From assembly GCA_002360945.1 (NCBI GenBank), contig DERO01000008.1, positions 124,001 to 188,000 on the forward strand: 64,000 nt of DNA. The letters run 5' to 3'. Below are positions 38,935 through 49,440 of this stretch, one piece after another (position 1 is the stretch's first letter; every line of letters begins with the position of its first letter). The stretch comes from Leclercia adecarboxylata (GTDB taxonomy: Bacteria; Pseudomonadota; Gammaproteobacteria; Enterobacterales; Enterobacteriaceae). Below the pieces are notes generated by a model that did no database searches, was not told where the DNA came from, and was given only the letters and a program-made list of their open reading frames with translations. The translations under genes were made by a program, and so were the position numbers.

Positions 38935-39537
38935 TTACAGGCTGGATACGTTCTCGGTCAGGTATTTAGCAACGCCTGCTGGAGAAGCGGCCATACCTTC
39001 TTTACCTTTTTCCCACTGAGCCGGGCACACTTCACCGTGCTCTTCGTGGAACTGCAGCGCGTCAACCATACGCAGCATTTCGTCGATGTTACGACCCAGT
39101 GGCAGATCGTTCACCACCTGGTGACGCACGATACCGTTAGCGTCGATCAGGAAGGAGCCGCGCAGGGCAACGCCCGCGTCCGGATGCTCGATACCGTAAG
39201 CCTGCTGGATTTCGCGTTTGATGTCCGCAACCATCGCGTATTTCACTTGACCGATGCCGCCGTTGTCGACAGGGGTGTTACGCCATGCGTTGTGTACAAA
39301 CTCAGAGTCAAAGGAGACGCCAACCACTTCCACGCCACGCTTCTGGAATTCTTCGTAACGCTTGTCGAACGCGATCAGTTCAGACGGGCAAACGAAGGTG
39401 AAGTCCATTGGCCAGAAGAACAGAACGGTAGCTTTACCGTTGGTGTGCTGTTTGAAGTTGAAGTTTTCAACGATTTCACCGTTGCCCAGAACTGCTGCAG
39501 CTGTAAAATCCGGAGCCGGACGAGTTACCAGAACCAT
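38935..39537 (-). CDS. tsaA: Typical 2-Cys peroxiredoxin (TsaA/AhpC family)
   Basis: Thiol peroxidase that reduces hydrogen peroxide and organic peroxides in the cytoplasm. The 200-residue protein has the peroxidatic C50 in DFTFVCPSE and the resolving C171 in HGEVCPAQW, so it is a typical 2-Cys enzyme that forms inter-subunit disulfides, and the GG(L/I)G-like and C-terminal YL motifs (KYLTENVSSL). It is shorter in its C-terminal part and different from AhpC of the ahpCF operon. The same gene is found in this place (malZ-acpH) in Salmonella, where it is named tsaA, and is absent in K-12. AGGAGAATC precedes the ATG. Confidence 0.9.
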   Translation of the reverse strand: MVLVTRPAPDFTAAAVLGNGEIVENFNFKQHTNGKATVLFFWPMDFTFVCPSELIAFDKRYEEFQKRGVEVVGVSFDSEFVHNAWRNTPVDNGGIGQVKYAMVADIKREIQQAYGIEHPDAGVALRGSFLIDANGIVRHQVVNDLPLGRNIDEMLRMVDALQFHEEHGEVCPAQWEKGKEGMAASPAGVAKYLTENVSSL

Positions 39538-39664
39538 ATGATTCTCCTGTAGATACTAAGGTTATTTGGAACGCAACGCGGGCCAGTATAGAGAGTGTTT
39601 GCCCTAAAGACAAAGAGGCGCTGACAATCGTTAACCCAGCTTTTACCTATCAATCACATCACTC

Positions 39665-40246
39665 TTAAAGCTGCTGAGATTTCGCCTGCTCCATCATCCG
39701 CGGATAGAACTGCCAGAAGCGGGTCTCCAGCGCGTCGTAATGGGTATCGAGATCCTGCCAGGAGTCGCGCAGGGCATCGAGACGCGGGCGGCGGCTGGCC
39801 ATTCCGTTAAGCACCCGCTGGATGAAATCCATCTCGCTGTAGCGCTCGAGCCAGCGCTCTGACCACAGGTAGTTATTCAGATTCACAAAGCGCGGCGGCG
39901 ACTCCGGAAGGATGATCGCCACCTGGGCGCGGGCATAGCGCACGAACGCCGGCAGAGGCATCTCCGGGGAGAGCTGTTCCCAGTGGCGGGAGACAAAGTG
40001 ATCCCACATCACATCCAGCGTAATGGGGGCGACCCGGCGGGTTTCCGGGCGGAACCAGGCCTTGGCTTCCTGCACTTCGGGCAGATTGTCGGTCATGACG
40101 TCGATCCGGCGGTGCATGAAAATGCCTTCTACCACATCGGCGGGGTAATCCTCGGCGGGGTTGCCGCGCACAAAATCGGCCAGCAAATTGCCGGAAAGGG
40201 AGCTGTCAGCGAGGTGGGCGAGGTGCAGGTGAGCGAGAAAATTCAT
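39665..40246 (-). CDS. acpH: Acyl carrier protein phosphodiesterase AcpH
   Basis: Removes the 4'-phosphopantetheine group from holo-ACP. The 193-residue protein starts [20 protein letters not shown] and has the HD-type metal residues of the family in that block and in [11 protein letters not shown] and [14 protein letters not shown]. Same size and place as E. coli AcpH (YajB). It is divergent from queA, 91 bp away. Confidence 0.95.
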   Translation of the reverse strand: MNFLAHLHLAHLADSSLSGNLLADFVRGNPAEDYPADVVEGIFMHRRIDVMTDNLPEVQEAKAWFRPETRRVAPITLDVMWDHFVSRHWEQLSPEMPLPAFVRYARAQVAIILPESPPRFVNLNNYLWSERWLERYSEMDFIQRVLNGMASRRPRLDALRDSWQDLDTHYDALETRFWQFYPRMMEQAKSQQL

Positions 40247-40337
40247 GCGATTCGTTATCCGGAGTCGGCTAGTTGTTGCAGCAAAGAGGTGTGAGCACTA
40301 GACTAAGCCGCCTGTTTTTAAGTCACGAGTATATGCC

Positions 40338-41408
40338 ATGCGCGTCGCCGATTTCTCCTTTGAATTACCCGAGTCCCTGATTGCCCACTATCCCATGCCT
40401 GAGCGCAGTAGCTGCCGCTTATTGTCGCTGGATGGGCCGACGGGGGCGCTGACGCACGGTACTTTCACCGATCTGCTCGACAAGCTCAACCCGGGCGACC
40501 TGCTGGTGTTCAACAACACCCGCGTGATCCCGGCCCGTCTGTTTGGCCGCAAAGCCAGCGGCGGCAAGATCGAAGTGCTGGTCGAAAGAATGCTCGATGA
40601 TAAACGTATTCTGGCACATATTCGCGCCTCCAAGGCGCCAAAGCCGGGCGCGGAGCTGCTGCTGGGCGATGACGAAAGCATTAACGCCACCATGGTGGCG
40701 CGCCACGACGCGCTGTTTGAAGTCGAGTTTAACGACGAGCGCACGGTGCTGGATATTCTGAACGCCATCGGCCATATGCCGCTGCCGCCGTACATTGAGC
40801 GTCCGGACGAAGAGGCCGACCGCGAGCTGTATCAGACCGTCTACAGCCAGAAGCCTGGCGCGGTCGCCGCGCCGACGGCGGGTCTGCACTTTGATGAACC
40901 TTTGCTGGAAAAACTGCGCGCAAAAGGCATTGAGATGGCCTTTGTAACCCTGCACGTCGGCGCGGGTACCTTCCAGCCGGTGCGTGTCGACAGCATTGAA
41001 GATCACATCATGCACTCCGAGTACGCCGAAGTGCCGCAGGAGGTTGTGGATGCGGTTCTGGCGGCGAAAGACCGTGGCAGCCGCGTCATTGCCGTCGGTA
41101 CCACCTCGGTGCGCTCGCTGGAAAGCGCCGCGCAGGCCGCCAAAAACGCTCTCATTGAGCCGTTCTTTGGCGATACGCAGATCTTCATCTACCCGGGCTA
41201 CCAGTACAAAGTGATTGATGCCCTGGTGACCAACTTCCACCTGCCGGAGTCCACCTTAATCATGCTGGTGTCGGCATTTGCCGGTTATCAAAACACCATG
41301 AATGCCTACAAGACTGCGGTAGAACAAAAATATCGGTTTTTTAGCTACGGTGACGCGATGTTTATCACGTACAATCCGCAGGCTTTGAATGAGCGTGTCG
41401 GGGAATAA
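40338..41408 (+). CDS. queA: S-adenosylmethionine:tRNA ribosyltransferase-isomerase
   Basis: Transfers and isomerises the ribosyl group of SAM onto preQ1-tRNA to give epoxyqueuosine in the tRNA anticodon. The 356-residue protein begins [19 protein letters not shown] and has the conserved [14 protein letters not shown] block and [12 protein letters not shown]. It heads the queA-tgt-yajC-secD-secF cluster; tgt follows after 55 bp and supplies the preceding step in the same pathway. Confidence 0.98.
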   Translation: MRVADFSFELPESLIAHYPMPERSSCRLLSLDGPTGALTHGTFTDLLDKLNPGDLLVFNNTRVIPARLFGRKASGGKIEVLVERMLDDKRILAHIRASKAPKPGAELLLGDDESINATMVARHDALFEVEFNDERTVLDILNAIGHMPLPPYIERPDEEADRELYQTVYSQKPGAVAAPTAGLHFDEPLLEKLRAKGIEMAFVTLHVGAGTFQPVRVDSIEDHIMHSEYAEVPQEVVDAVLAAKDRGSRVIAVGTTSVRSLESAAQAAKNALIEPFFGDTQIFIYPGYQYKVIDALVTNFHLPESTLIMLVSAFAGYQNTMNAYKTAVEQKYRFFSYGDAMFITYNPQALNERVGE

Positions 41409-41427
41409 GTCCGCGGCACCAGAATAA

Positions 41428-42591
<1,164 letters not shown>

Positions 42592-42613
42592 TTTATTTAA
42601 TGAGGGAATTTTA

Positions 42614-42946
42614 ATGAGCTTTTTTATTTCTGATGCGGTAGCGGCAACAGGTGCACCGGCGCAGGGCAGCCCGATGTCTCTGATTCTGATGCTGGTGGTG
42701 TTCGGTCTGATCTTCTATTTCATGATCCTGCGTCCACAGCAGAAGCGCACCAAAGAGCACAAAAAGCTGATGGACTCCATCGCGAAAGGCGATGAAGTGC
42801 TGACTAACGGTGGTCTGGTAGGTCGTGTGAGCAAAGTTGCAGATAACGGCTACATCGTTATCGCGCTGAACGATACCACTGAAGTAGTGATCAAACGTGA
42901 CTTCGTCGCTGCCGTTCTGCCGAAAGGCACCATGAAAGCGCTGTAA
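42614..42946 (+). CDS. yajC: Sec translocon accessory complex subunit YajC
   Basis: Small inner-membrane partner of SecDF and YidC at the SecYEG translocon. 110 residues with one membrane helix (SLILMLVVFGLIFYFMILRP, about 22-41) followed by QQKRTKEHKK and a cytoplasmic beta domain. The ATG at 42614 with TGAGGGAATTTTA upstream gives the E. coli length; a longer frame from 42584 overlaps tgt and is not conserved. secD follows after 25 bp. Confidence 0.97.
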   Translation: MSFFISDAVAATGAPAQGSPMSLILMLVVFGLIFYFMILRPQQKRTKEHKKLMDSIAKGDEVLTNGGLVGRVSKVADNGYIVIALNDTTEVVIKRDFVAAVLPKGTMKAL

Positions 42947-42971
42947 TTAACTTTTCCCAAAGGGAACTGCC

Positions 42972-44819
42972 GTGTTAAACCGTTATCCTTTGTGGAAGTA
43001 CGTCATGCTGGTCGTCGTTATTGTCGTCGGCCTGCTGTATGCGCTTCCCAACCTGTATGGTGAGGATCCGGCTGTTCAAATCACTGGCGCGCGCGGCGTC
43101 GCCGCCAGTGAGCAAACGCTGATCCAGGTCCAGAAAACTTTACAAGAAGAAAAAATTACCGCTAAGTCTGTGGCACTGGAAGAGGGCGCTATTCTTGCTC
43201 GCTTCGACTCCACCGACACGCAGCTCCGCGCTCGTGAAGCGCTGATGGGCGTGATGGGTGATAAATATGTCGTGGCGTTGAACCTTGCTCCTGCAACGCC
43301 GCGTTGGTTAGCCTCTATCAACGCGGAGCCGATGAAACTCGGTCTCGACCTGCGTGGTGGCGTTCACTTCCTGATGGAAGTGGATATGGACACCGCGCTT
43401 GGCAAACTCCAGGAACAAAACATCGACAGCCTGCGTAGCGATCTGCGCGACAAAGGCATTCCTTACACCACCGTGCGTAAGGAAGAGAATTACGGGATGA
43501 GCATCGCGTTCCGCGACGGCAACGCCCGCGATCAGGCGATAGATTATCTGACCCAGCGTCATCGCGATCTGGTGCTCTCTTCTCAGGGCAGCAACCAGCT
43601 GCGCGCGACCATGACCGATGCGCGTCTGAAAGAAGCGCGTGAATATGCGGTTCAGCAGAACATCAACATCCTGCGTAACCGTGTAAACCAGCTGGGCGTT
43701 GCTGAACCACTGGTACAGCGTCAGGGTGCTGACCGTATCGTGGTTGAGCTGCCGGGTATCCAGGATACCGCGCGTGCGAAAGAGATTCTGGGCGCGACCG
43801 CGACCCTGGAATTCCGTCTGGTGAACACCAGCGTCGATCAGTCCGCTGCCGCGTCTGGCCGCGTTCCGGGCGACTCTGAAGTGAAGCAGACCCGTGAAGG
43901 CCAGCCGGTTGTCATGTACAAGCGGGTGATCCTGACCGGTGACCACATCACCGACTCGACCTCCAGCCAGGACGAATACAACCAGCCGCAGGTTAACATC
44001 TCGCTGGATAGCGCGGGTGGTAACATCATGTCTAACTTCACCAAGGACAACATCGGTAAACCGATGGCGACCCTGTTCGTGGAGTACAAAGACAGCGGTA
44101 AAAAAGATGCTAACGGTCGCTCCATCCTGGTGAAAGAGGAAGAGGTGATTAACATCGCCAACATCCAGTCTCGCCTGGGTAACAGCTTCCGTATCACCGG
44201 TATCAACAACCCGAACGAAGCACGTCAGCTCTCGCTGCTGCTGCGTGCCGGTGCGCTGATTGCGCCGATTCAGATTGTTGAAGAGCGGACAATCGGTCCA
44301 ACACTGGGTATGCAGAACATCACTCAGGGTCTGGAAGCCTGCCTGGCAGGTCTGATTATCTCCATCATCTTTATGATCTTCTTCTATAAGAAGTTCGGCC
44401 TGATTGCGACCAGTGCGCTGATCGCTAACCTGGTGCTGATTGTGGGCATTATGTCCCTGCTGCCGGGGGCGACGCTCACCATGCCAGGCATTGCGGGTAT
44501 CGTTCTGACCCTTGCGGTGGCGGTCGACGCCAACGTACTGATCAACGAACGTATCAAAGAAGAACTGAGCAACGGTCGCTCTGTGCAGCAGGCGATTGAC
44601 GAAGGTTACCGTGGTGCCTTCAGCTCCATCTTTGATGCGAACGTAACAACACTGATTAAGGTTATTATCCTGTACGCAGTGGGTACCGGCGCGATCAAGG
44701 GCTTTGCTATCACCACCGGTATTGGTGTGGCAACGTCAATGTTTACCGCTATCGTCGGCACCCGTGCCATCGTGAACCTGCTGTACGGCGGCAAGCGCGT
44801 TAAAAAGCTGTCTATCTGA
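42972..44819 (+). CDS. secD: Protein translocase subunit SecD
   Basis: Inner-membrane RND-type protein that uses the proton gradient to pull exported proteins into the periplasm, with SecF. The 615 residues comprise one N-terminal helix, a large periplasmic P1 region with [17 protein letters not shown] (about 117-133), and five C-terminal helices with the conserved [19 protein letters not shown] block (about 510-528) that holds the proton-relay Asp. Start is GTG at 42972 after AAAGGGAACTGCC. secF begins 10 bp after its stop. Confidence 0.98.
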   Translation: MLNRYPLWKYVMLVVVIVVGLLYALPNLYGEDPAVQITGARGVAASEQTLIQVQKTLQEEKITAKSVALEEGAILARFDSTDTQLRAREALMGVMGDKYVVALNLAPATPRWLASINAEPMKLGLDLRGGVHFLMEVDMDTALGKLQEQNIDSLRSDLRDKGIPYTTVRKEENYGMSIAFRDGNARDQAIDYLTQRHRDLVLSSQGSNQLRATMTDARLKEAREYAVQQNINILRNRVNQLGVAEPLVQRQGADRIVVELPGIQDTARAKEILGATATLEFRLVNTSVDQSAAASGRVPGDSEVKQTREGQPVVMYKRVILTGDHITDSTSSQDEYNQPQVNISLDSAGGNIMSNFTKDNIGKPMATLFVEYKDSGKKDANGRSILVKEEEVINIANIQSRLGNSFRITGINNPNEARQLSLLLRAGALIAPIQIVEERTIGPTLGMQNITQGLEACLAGLIISIIFMIFFYKKFGLIATSALIANLVLIVGIMSLLPGATLTMPGIAGIVLTLAVAVDANVLINERIKEELSNGRSVQQAIDEGYRGAFSSIFDANVTTLIKVIILYAVGTGAIKGFAITTGIGVATSMFTAIVGTRAIVNLLYGGKRVKKLSI

Positions 44820-44829
44820 GGAGTGCGTT

Positions 44830-45801
44830 GTGGCACAGGAATATACTGTTGAACAATTGAACTACGGCCGTAAAGTCTGGGACTTTATGCGCTGGGACTA
44901 CTGGGCCTTTGGCATATCAGGTTTTCTGCTGATTTTGTCCATCGCCATCATCGGCGTGAAGGGCTTTAACTGGGGCCTCGATTTTACCGGCGGTACGGTC
45001 ATTGAGATCACCCTGGAAAAACCGGTCGATATGGACCAGATGCGTCAGTCGCTTGAGAAGGCGGGCTTTGAAGAGCCGCTGCTGCAGAACTTCGGCAGCA
45101 GCCGCGACATCATGGTGCGCATGCCGCCGGTGAAAGATGCCAACGGCAGCCAGGAACTGGGCAGCAAGGTCGTTACCGTGATTAACGAAACGACCAGCCA
45201 GAATGCGACGGTAAAACGTATCGAATTCGTTGGCCCGAGCGTGGGTGCGGATCTGGCTCAGACCGGTGCGATGGCCCTGCTGGTGGCGCTGCTCTGTATC
45301 CTGGCGTATGTCGGTTTCCGCTTCGAGTGGCGTCTGGCTGCCGGGGTGGTTATCGCTCTGGCGCACGACGTGGTGATCACCATGGGCGTTCTGTCGCTGT
45401 TCCATATCGAGATCGACCTGACCATCGTGGCCTCGTTGATGTCGGTTATCGGTTACTCGCTGAACGACAGTATCGTGGTATCGGACCGTATCCGTGAAAA
45501 CTTCCGTAAGATCCGTCGCGGTACGCCGTACGAGATCTTTAACGTGTCGTTGACCCAGACGCTGCACCGTACCTTGATCACCTCCGGGACCACCCTGATG
45601 GTGATCCTGATGCTGTATCTCTTCGGCGGCCCGATTCTGGAAGGCTTCTCGCTGACCATGCTGATCGGTGTTTCCATCGGTACGGCCTCGTCCATCTACG
45701 TCGCGTCCGCGCTGGCGTTGAAGCTGGGCATGAAGCGCGAGCACCTGCTCCAGCAGAAAGTGGAAAAAGAGGGGGCGGATCAGCCGTCCATTCTGCCGTA
45801 A
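44830..45801 (+). CDS. secF: Protein translocase subunit SecF
   Basis: Partner of SecD. 323 residues with six membrane helices, the periplasmic P4 region with [18 protein letters not shown] (about 51-68) and the conserved [20 protein letters not shown] block (about 207-226) with the functional Asp residues. GTG start at 44830 after GAGGAGTGC. A strong terminator closes the queA-tgt-yajC-secDF cluster. Confidence 0.98.
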   Translation: MAQEYTVEQLNYGRKVWDFMRWDYWAFGISGFLLILSIAIIGVKGFNWGLDFTGGTVIEITLEKPVDMDQMRQSLEKAGFEEPLLQNFGSSRDIMVRMPPVKDANGSQELGSKVVTVINETTSQNATVKRIEFVGPSVGADLAQTGAMALLVALLCILAYVGFRFEWRLAAGVVIALAHDVVITMGVLSLFHIEIDLTIVASLMSVIGYSLNDSIVVSDRIRENFRKIRRGTPYEIFNVSLTQTLHRTLITSGTTLMVILMLYLFGGPILEGFSLTMLIGVSIGTASSIYVASALALKLGMKREHLLQQKVEKEGADQPSILP

Positions 45802-45824
45802 GACACCGTCTTTCGCGTTAACAC

Positions 45825-45854
45825 AATCCCGGTCAATTGGCCGGGATTTTTTTT
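45825..45854 (+). terminator. Rho-independent terminator after secF
   Basis: Stem AATCCCGG / CCGGGATT with an 8-nt loop that can pair further (CAATTG), followed by TTTTTT. Confidence 0.9.
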
Positions 45855-45908
45855 GTCTACTCCTGACAAACACTCCTGACAGTATGCTGTCAGGAGACCT
45901 GTCGTAGA
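45855..45908. promoter_or_regulatory. Palindromic operator candidate upstream of the VOC/WYL cassette
   Basis: CTCCTGACAG (45873-45882), TATG, CTGTCAGGAG (45887-45896) is a perfect 10-bp inverted repeat. A direct copy of its left arm, CTCCTGACA, lies at 45860-45868, and GTCTAC (45855-45860) / GTAGAC (45903-45908) nest outside. It sits in the promoter region of the VOC gene, 48 bp before its ATG, with no T-run, so an operator is more likely than a terminator. The downstream WYL-domain regulator is the obvious candidate ligand (inference). Confidence 0.6.
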
Positions 45909-45943
45909 CTCCTTCTGAACCCAAACAACAGGCAGGAGGATGT

Positions 45944-46309
45944 ATGAAAAGTGTGATTAACTGGTTTGAAATTGCGGTCGCGGATATGGATCGTGCCATC
46001 CAATTTTACGAGCCAGTGATGCAGGTGGCGCTGCGGCGCGAGAAAATGGACTGTGCTGAGCTGGCCGTTTTCCCGCATGAGGATCCGGCCACCGGCGGCG
46101 CGCTGGCAAAATTTGACGGCATTACACCCTCGTCGCAGGGCGCTATTATTTACCTGCATACTGACAACCTGGCGGCAACCCTGGATCGCGTGGCTTCAGC
46201 CGGCGGTGCGTGCGTATTTGGCCCGCTGGAGCTGCCGCACGGTATTGGTACTATTGCGCTGTTTACCGACAGCGAAGGCAACCGGGTTGGACTACATCAA
46301 CCCGCCTGA
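45944..46309 (+). CDS. VOC (glyoxalase/bleomycin resistance/dioxygenase) family protein
   Basis: A 121-residue single-domain vicinal-oxygen-chelate protein: VINWFEIAVADMDRAIQFYE at the start, IIYLHTDNLAATLDRVASAG in the middle and GTIALFTDSEGNRVGLHQP at the end, the usual beta-alpha-beta-beta-beta halves. A His of the first half is replaced by Glu (WFEIAV), so metal binding is uncertain. CAGGAGGATGT precedes the ATG. A regulator gene follows after 25 bp. No substrate can be named. In K-12 this place holds yajD. Confidence 0.85.
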   Translation: MKSVINWFEIAVADMDRAIQFYEPVMQVALRREKMDCAELAVFPHEDPATGGALAKFDGITPSSQGAIIYLHTDNLAATLDRVASAGGACVFGPLELPHGIGTIALFTDSEGNRVGLHQPA

Positions 46310-46334
46310 TATCCACCTGTAAAGCGAAGAACCG

Positions 46335-47015
46335 ATGACCCGACGCGCCGACCGTTTGTTTCAGATTGTGCAGATCCTGCGTGGCAGGCGGCTCACGACC
46401 GCTGCGCATCTGGCGGAGAGGCTCGGCGTTTCTGAACGCACGGTTTATCGCGATATCCGCGATCTGTCCCTCTCTGGCGTGCCGGTGGAAGGGGAGGCAG
46501 GGAGCGGCTATCGGTTGATGTCGGGCTTTGACCTGCCGCCGCTGATGCTGACCAACAAGGAATCCGAAGCGCTGATGGTGGCGATCCGCCTGCTCAAAAC
46601 CTGGGGCGGAGAGTCGCTGTCGCGTGAGCTGGAGTCGGCGCAGGAAAAGGTGCTGGCGATCTTACCCGAGGAGAGCCGCCGCAAGGCCGAGCAGACCCGG
46701 ATTTACGCGCCGGATATCGCCATGCAACCCCACTCCCGCAGCGGCTTCGATGTGATCCATCAGGCGATCTCCGCTCAGCGGGTGCTGGGGCTGCACTATC
46801 GTGATGAGAGTGGGCAGTTGTCCTCCCGCGACGTGCAGCCGCTGGGGTTGTTCTTCTGGGGCGAGCACTGGCTGCTGGCGGCATGGTGCGAACGGCGTGA
46901 TGACTATCGCTGTTTCCGCCTCGACAGATGCCTCAATATCACGATGACGGACAGACGCTTTAGCGAAAGCGCGGATCGTTCGCTGGCGGATTTTTTACGC
47001 AAGGTGAAGCAATAA
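46335..47015 (+). CDS. YafY/PafC-type transcriptional regulator (HTH-WYL)
   Basis: A 226-residue regulator: DeoR-like helix-turn-helix at the N-terminus (RLTTAAHLAERLGVSERTVY, about 19-38, then RDIRDLSLSGVPVEGEAGSG) and a WYL domain in the C-terminal half (QAISAQRVLGLHYRDESGQ, then DVQPLGLFFWGEHWLLAAWC near 158-177). WYL domains sense ligands or nucleic acid. Its 25-bp distance from the VOC gene and the palindrome upstream of that gene suggest a small self-regulated cassette, which is inference. GCGAAGAACCG before the ATG is a weak ribosome site. Confidence 0.85.
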   Translation: MTRRADRLFQIVQILRGRRLTTAAHLAERLGVSERTVYRDIRDLSLSGVPVEGEAGSGYRLMSGFDLPPLMLTNKESEALMVAIRLLKTWGGESLSRELESAQEKVLAILPEESRRKAEQTRIYAPDIAMQPHSRSGFDVIHQAISAQRVLGLHYRDESGQLSSRDVQPLGLFFWGEHWLLAAWCERRDDYRCFRLDRCLNITMTDRRFSESADRSLADFLRKVKQ

Positions 47016-47016
47016 G

Positions 47017-47073
47017 ATGCCGGGTGGTGCGGCCTGATGCCCTCACCCCAACCCTCTCCCACGGGGAGAGGGC
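47017..47073. repeat. Short copy of the GGTGAGGG-type repeat
   Basis: GGTGCGGCCTGATGCCCTCA then CCCCAACCCTCTCCCACGGG followed by GAGAGGG repeats, with two or three changes, the left half of the element at 27006-27148, and begins with a REP-like GATGCCGGGTGG. It ends the WYL regulator gene region. Confidence 0.75.
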
Positions 47074-47080
47074 GCAAACA

Positions 47081-47115
47081 TAAAAAACGGCAACCCGAAG
47101 GTTGCCGTTTTGCTT
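47081..47115. terminator. Bidirectional terminator between the WYL regulator and tsx
   Basis: AAAACGGCAACC / GGTTGCCGTTTT, 12-bp perfect stem with loop CGAA, A-run left and T-run right. It can end tsx transcripts and those of the regulator. Confidence 0.9.
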
Positions 47116-47145
47116 TTATTTTGCCACCCGGCACCAACCGCAAGG

Positions 47146-48030
47146 TTAGAAGTTATAACCCACAACCAGGTAACCACCCCAGCCGGTAGAACGGACGCTG
47201 AAGTTGCCGTCGCCGAAGTTCAGGCTGGCGTCGTCGTTCCACTGACCACCGTTGTGCCAGTAACGCGCCACAACTGAGTAATGCCAGTGATCGTAGTTCA
47301 GCGCCAGGATGTGGCTGGAAGCGATGGAGTCATTGGTACGCGCTTTTTTACCGTTCAGGTCACGGAAGTCGTTGTCGCCCAGGTCTGAACCCCAGTCAAA
47401 GTTGGTGAAGCCGATGTAGCTCAGGTTGCCGCCCCACAGCTGGGTGATTGGCACAAAGTATTTCACTTTGAAACGGTAGCCATCCCACTCGTTTTCGTTC
47501 GCTGCACCGTAGTTCTGCCACTGGTATTTCGCGTACACGTTCATGGACAGGCTCATCGGCAGACCGGTGTCGATGTCAGTACCCAGACCCATATACCAGG
47601 TGCTCTGGCGACCGGACTTGTTGCGGCCCATGTCGTAGATGTAGTTGTTAGCGAAGTACCACTCTTTGAACGGACCAAACGCCAGGCTGGTGCCGGTCAG
47701 CTTATCGATGGAGAAGCGCGGTTCGATCTCCATGAACAGTGGGGAACCGTGGTTCCAGATACCTTTCGCGTCAGTGTTACCACCGAAGAAGACCGGCGCA
47801 TCCATGTAACCATAGAAATCAAACCAGTCTTTCTTGGCGAACGCTTCGTATTCCAGGTAGGTATCGTTGCGGATCTGCGGTCCAAAACGGGTGTGGTAAC
47901 TGCCGACGACGTTGACGCTCTGGTGCCACCAGTCGGAAACGTACTCGGGTTTATCGTTTTCAGCTGCCTGCACAGCGAAAGTAGAGGAGAGTGCCAGCGC
48001 TGCACCGGCTGCCAGTAATGTTTTTTTCAT
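47146..48030 (-). CDS. tsx: Nucleoside-specific channel-forming outer membrane porin Tsx
   Basis: Outer-membrane channel for nucleosides and deoxynucleosides; in E. coli also the receptor of phage T6 and colicin K. The 294-residue precursor has a signal peptide (1-22, ending FAVQA) and a 12-strand barrel rich in alternating aromatic strands, ending in the outer-membrane signature GYLVVGYNF with terminal Phe. Size matches E. coli (294). It is a single-gene unit with its own promoter region upstream and a terminator downstream. Confidence 0.98.
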   Translation of the reverse strand: MKKTLLAAGAALALSSTFAVQAAENDKPEYVSDWWHQSVNVVGSYHTRFGPQIRNDTYLEYEAFAKKDWFDFYGYMDAPVFFGGNTDAKGIWNHGSPLFMEIEPRFSIDKLTGTSLAFGPFKEWYFANNYIYDMGRNKSGRQSTWYMGLGTDIDTGLPMSLSMNVYAKYQWQNYGAANENEWDGYRFKVKYFVPITQLWGGNLSYIGFTNFDWGSDLGDNDFRDLNGKKARTNDSIASSHILALNYDHWHYSVVARYWHNGGQWNDDASLNFGDGNFSVRSTGWGGYLVVGYNF

Positions 48031-48114
48031 AATAATGCCACTGATTTGAAATCCCTAACGGGAGTGAAAAAGGCGCGAATTGCGTTTCTAAATATTTCGT
48101 GTTTCTGGGAGCCT

Positions 48115-48215
48115 ATTATAGGAATCCTTGCTCACAAAAATATGTGTTGTTTCACAGTTCTCTCACATACGTAATCGATTGCGTTCACGTTTGCGTATTT
48201 TTAACGGAGCGGATT
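48115..48215 (-). promoter_or_regulatory. tsx promoter region
   Basis: On the minus strand TATAAT (48120-48115) is a consensus -10. Upstream lie TGTGAGCAAGG (near 48135), TGTGAAACAACACA and TGTGAGAGAAC, each with one perfect CRP half-site TGTGA, like the P2 region of E. coli tsx that binds CRP and CytR. None is a full consensus site, so the regulators are inferred. Confidence 0.45.
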
Positions 48216-48262
48216 GTAATGGCAAACATTTCTGTTGCCAATGTTTGAAAGCTCAGAAGAGG

Positions 48263-48285
48263 GCGGAACGTGTAACACGTTCCGC
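48263..48285 (-). terminator. Stem-loop after yajI
   Basis: GCGGAACGTGT / ACACGTTCCGC is a perfect 11-bp inverted repeat around one base, 8 bp beyond the yajI stop. No T-run follows on the yajI strand, so it may be a weak terminator or a message-end stabiliser. Confidence 0.55.
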
Positions 48286-48293
48286 GGGGGGGA

Positions 48294-48833
48294 TTATTGC
48301 GCGACGGGCTGAATATCGTGGATGCGGATAAAACCGAGCTGATCGGGCGTCAGACCATTTAGCTGAAGCGGAATGTCGACATCGCTGGGTGCCAGGACGC
48401 TGGCCGGGGCGTTAATCAACTGGGTCTGAACGTTCAGCTCCTGGAAGTTGTCTGTGGTGCCCTGGATCTGGCCCCACTCCACGGTGGCGCTGAAGGCCGG
48501 AAGCGGATCGTTTGATTCCCCCTGAATGCGCAGCGTGGCGCGGGTGCCGTCGGCGTTAGGCGCGACGTTCACCAGCGACATCTTCAGCGTGCCAATCTGG
48601 CTGTTCAGCCGGGCAGGGGTGTTGGATCCGGTCAGCAGATAGACGCCGCTGGTCGATTTGGCGTTCAGCGCATTTTGCTGGGTGATTTTGACCGTTTCCT
48701 GGTTGAGCTTGTTCATGGTGGTGTTTAGTGAACTGATGCTCTGCTTCATCTGGTGCACTTCGCTTTGCTGCGCGCAGGCACTGAGGCTAAAAAGGCTTCC
48801 CAGCAGCAGAACATGAAGGTAACGTCTTGTCAT
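48294..48833 (-). CDS. yajI: Lipoprotein YajI (DUF3251)
   Basis: A 179-residue lipoprotein: signal MTRRYLHVLLLGSLFSLSAC with lipobox LSAC and C20, followed by Ala (outer-membrane type), then a short coiled-coil stretch (HQMKQSISSLNTTMNKLNQE, 27-46) and a beta-rich DUF3251 domain. The ATG at 48833 gives the E. coli length; an upstream in-frame ATG adds 15 non-signal residues. Function unknown. Between tsx and nrdR as in E. coli. Confidence 0.92.
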   Translation of the reverse strand: MTRRYLHVLLLGSLFSLSACAQQSEVHQMKQSISSLNTTMNKLNQETVKITQQNALNAKSTSGVYLLTGSNTPARLNSQIGTLKMSLVNVAPNADGTRATLRIQGESNDPLPAFSATVEWGQIQGTTDNFQELNVQTQLINAPASVLAPSDVDIPLQLNGLTPDQLGFIRIHDIQPVAQ

Positions 48834-48974
48834 GGCAATTATTTCCCTGAAATAACGGATTCTGCTAAGGGTAGTCAACGAGGCTGCCCTGCGTATAGAT
48901 CCTTTATCTCAAAAACGCTCCTTCTTTGTTGTCAGCCCAGTTCGGGGTAAAATGGAGCTCAGTCAACCCGATAG

Positions 48975-49436
<462 letters not shown>

Positions 49437-49440
49437 GCAC

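Noticed and set aside
48115..48215. Full CRP consensus sites before tsx
   Set aside because: Each candidate has one good TGTGA half only; I kept the region as a promoter but not as defined CRP sites.
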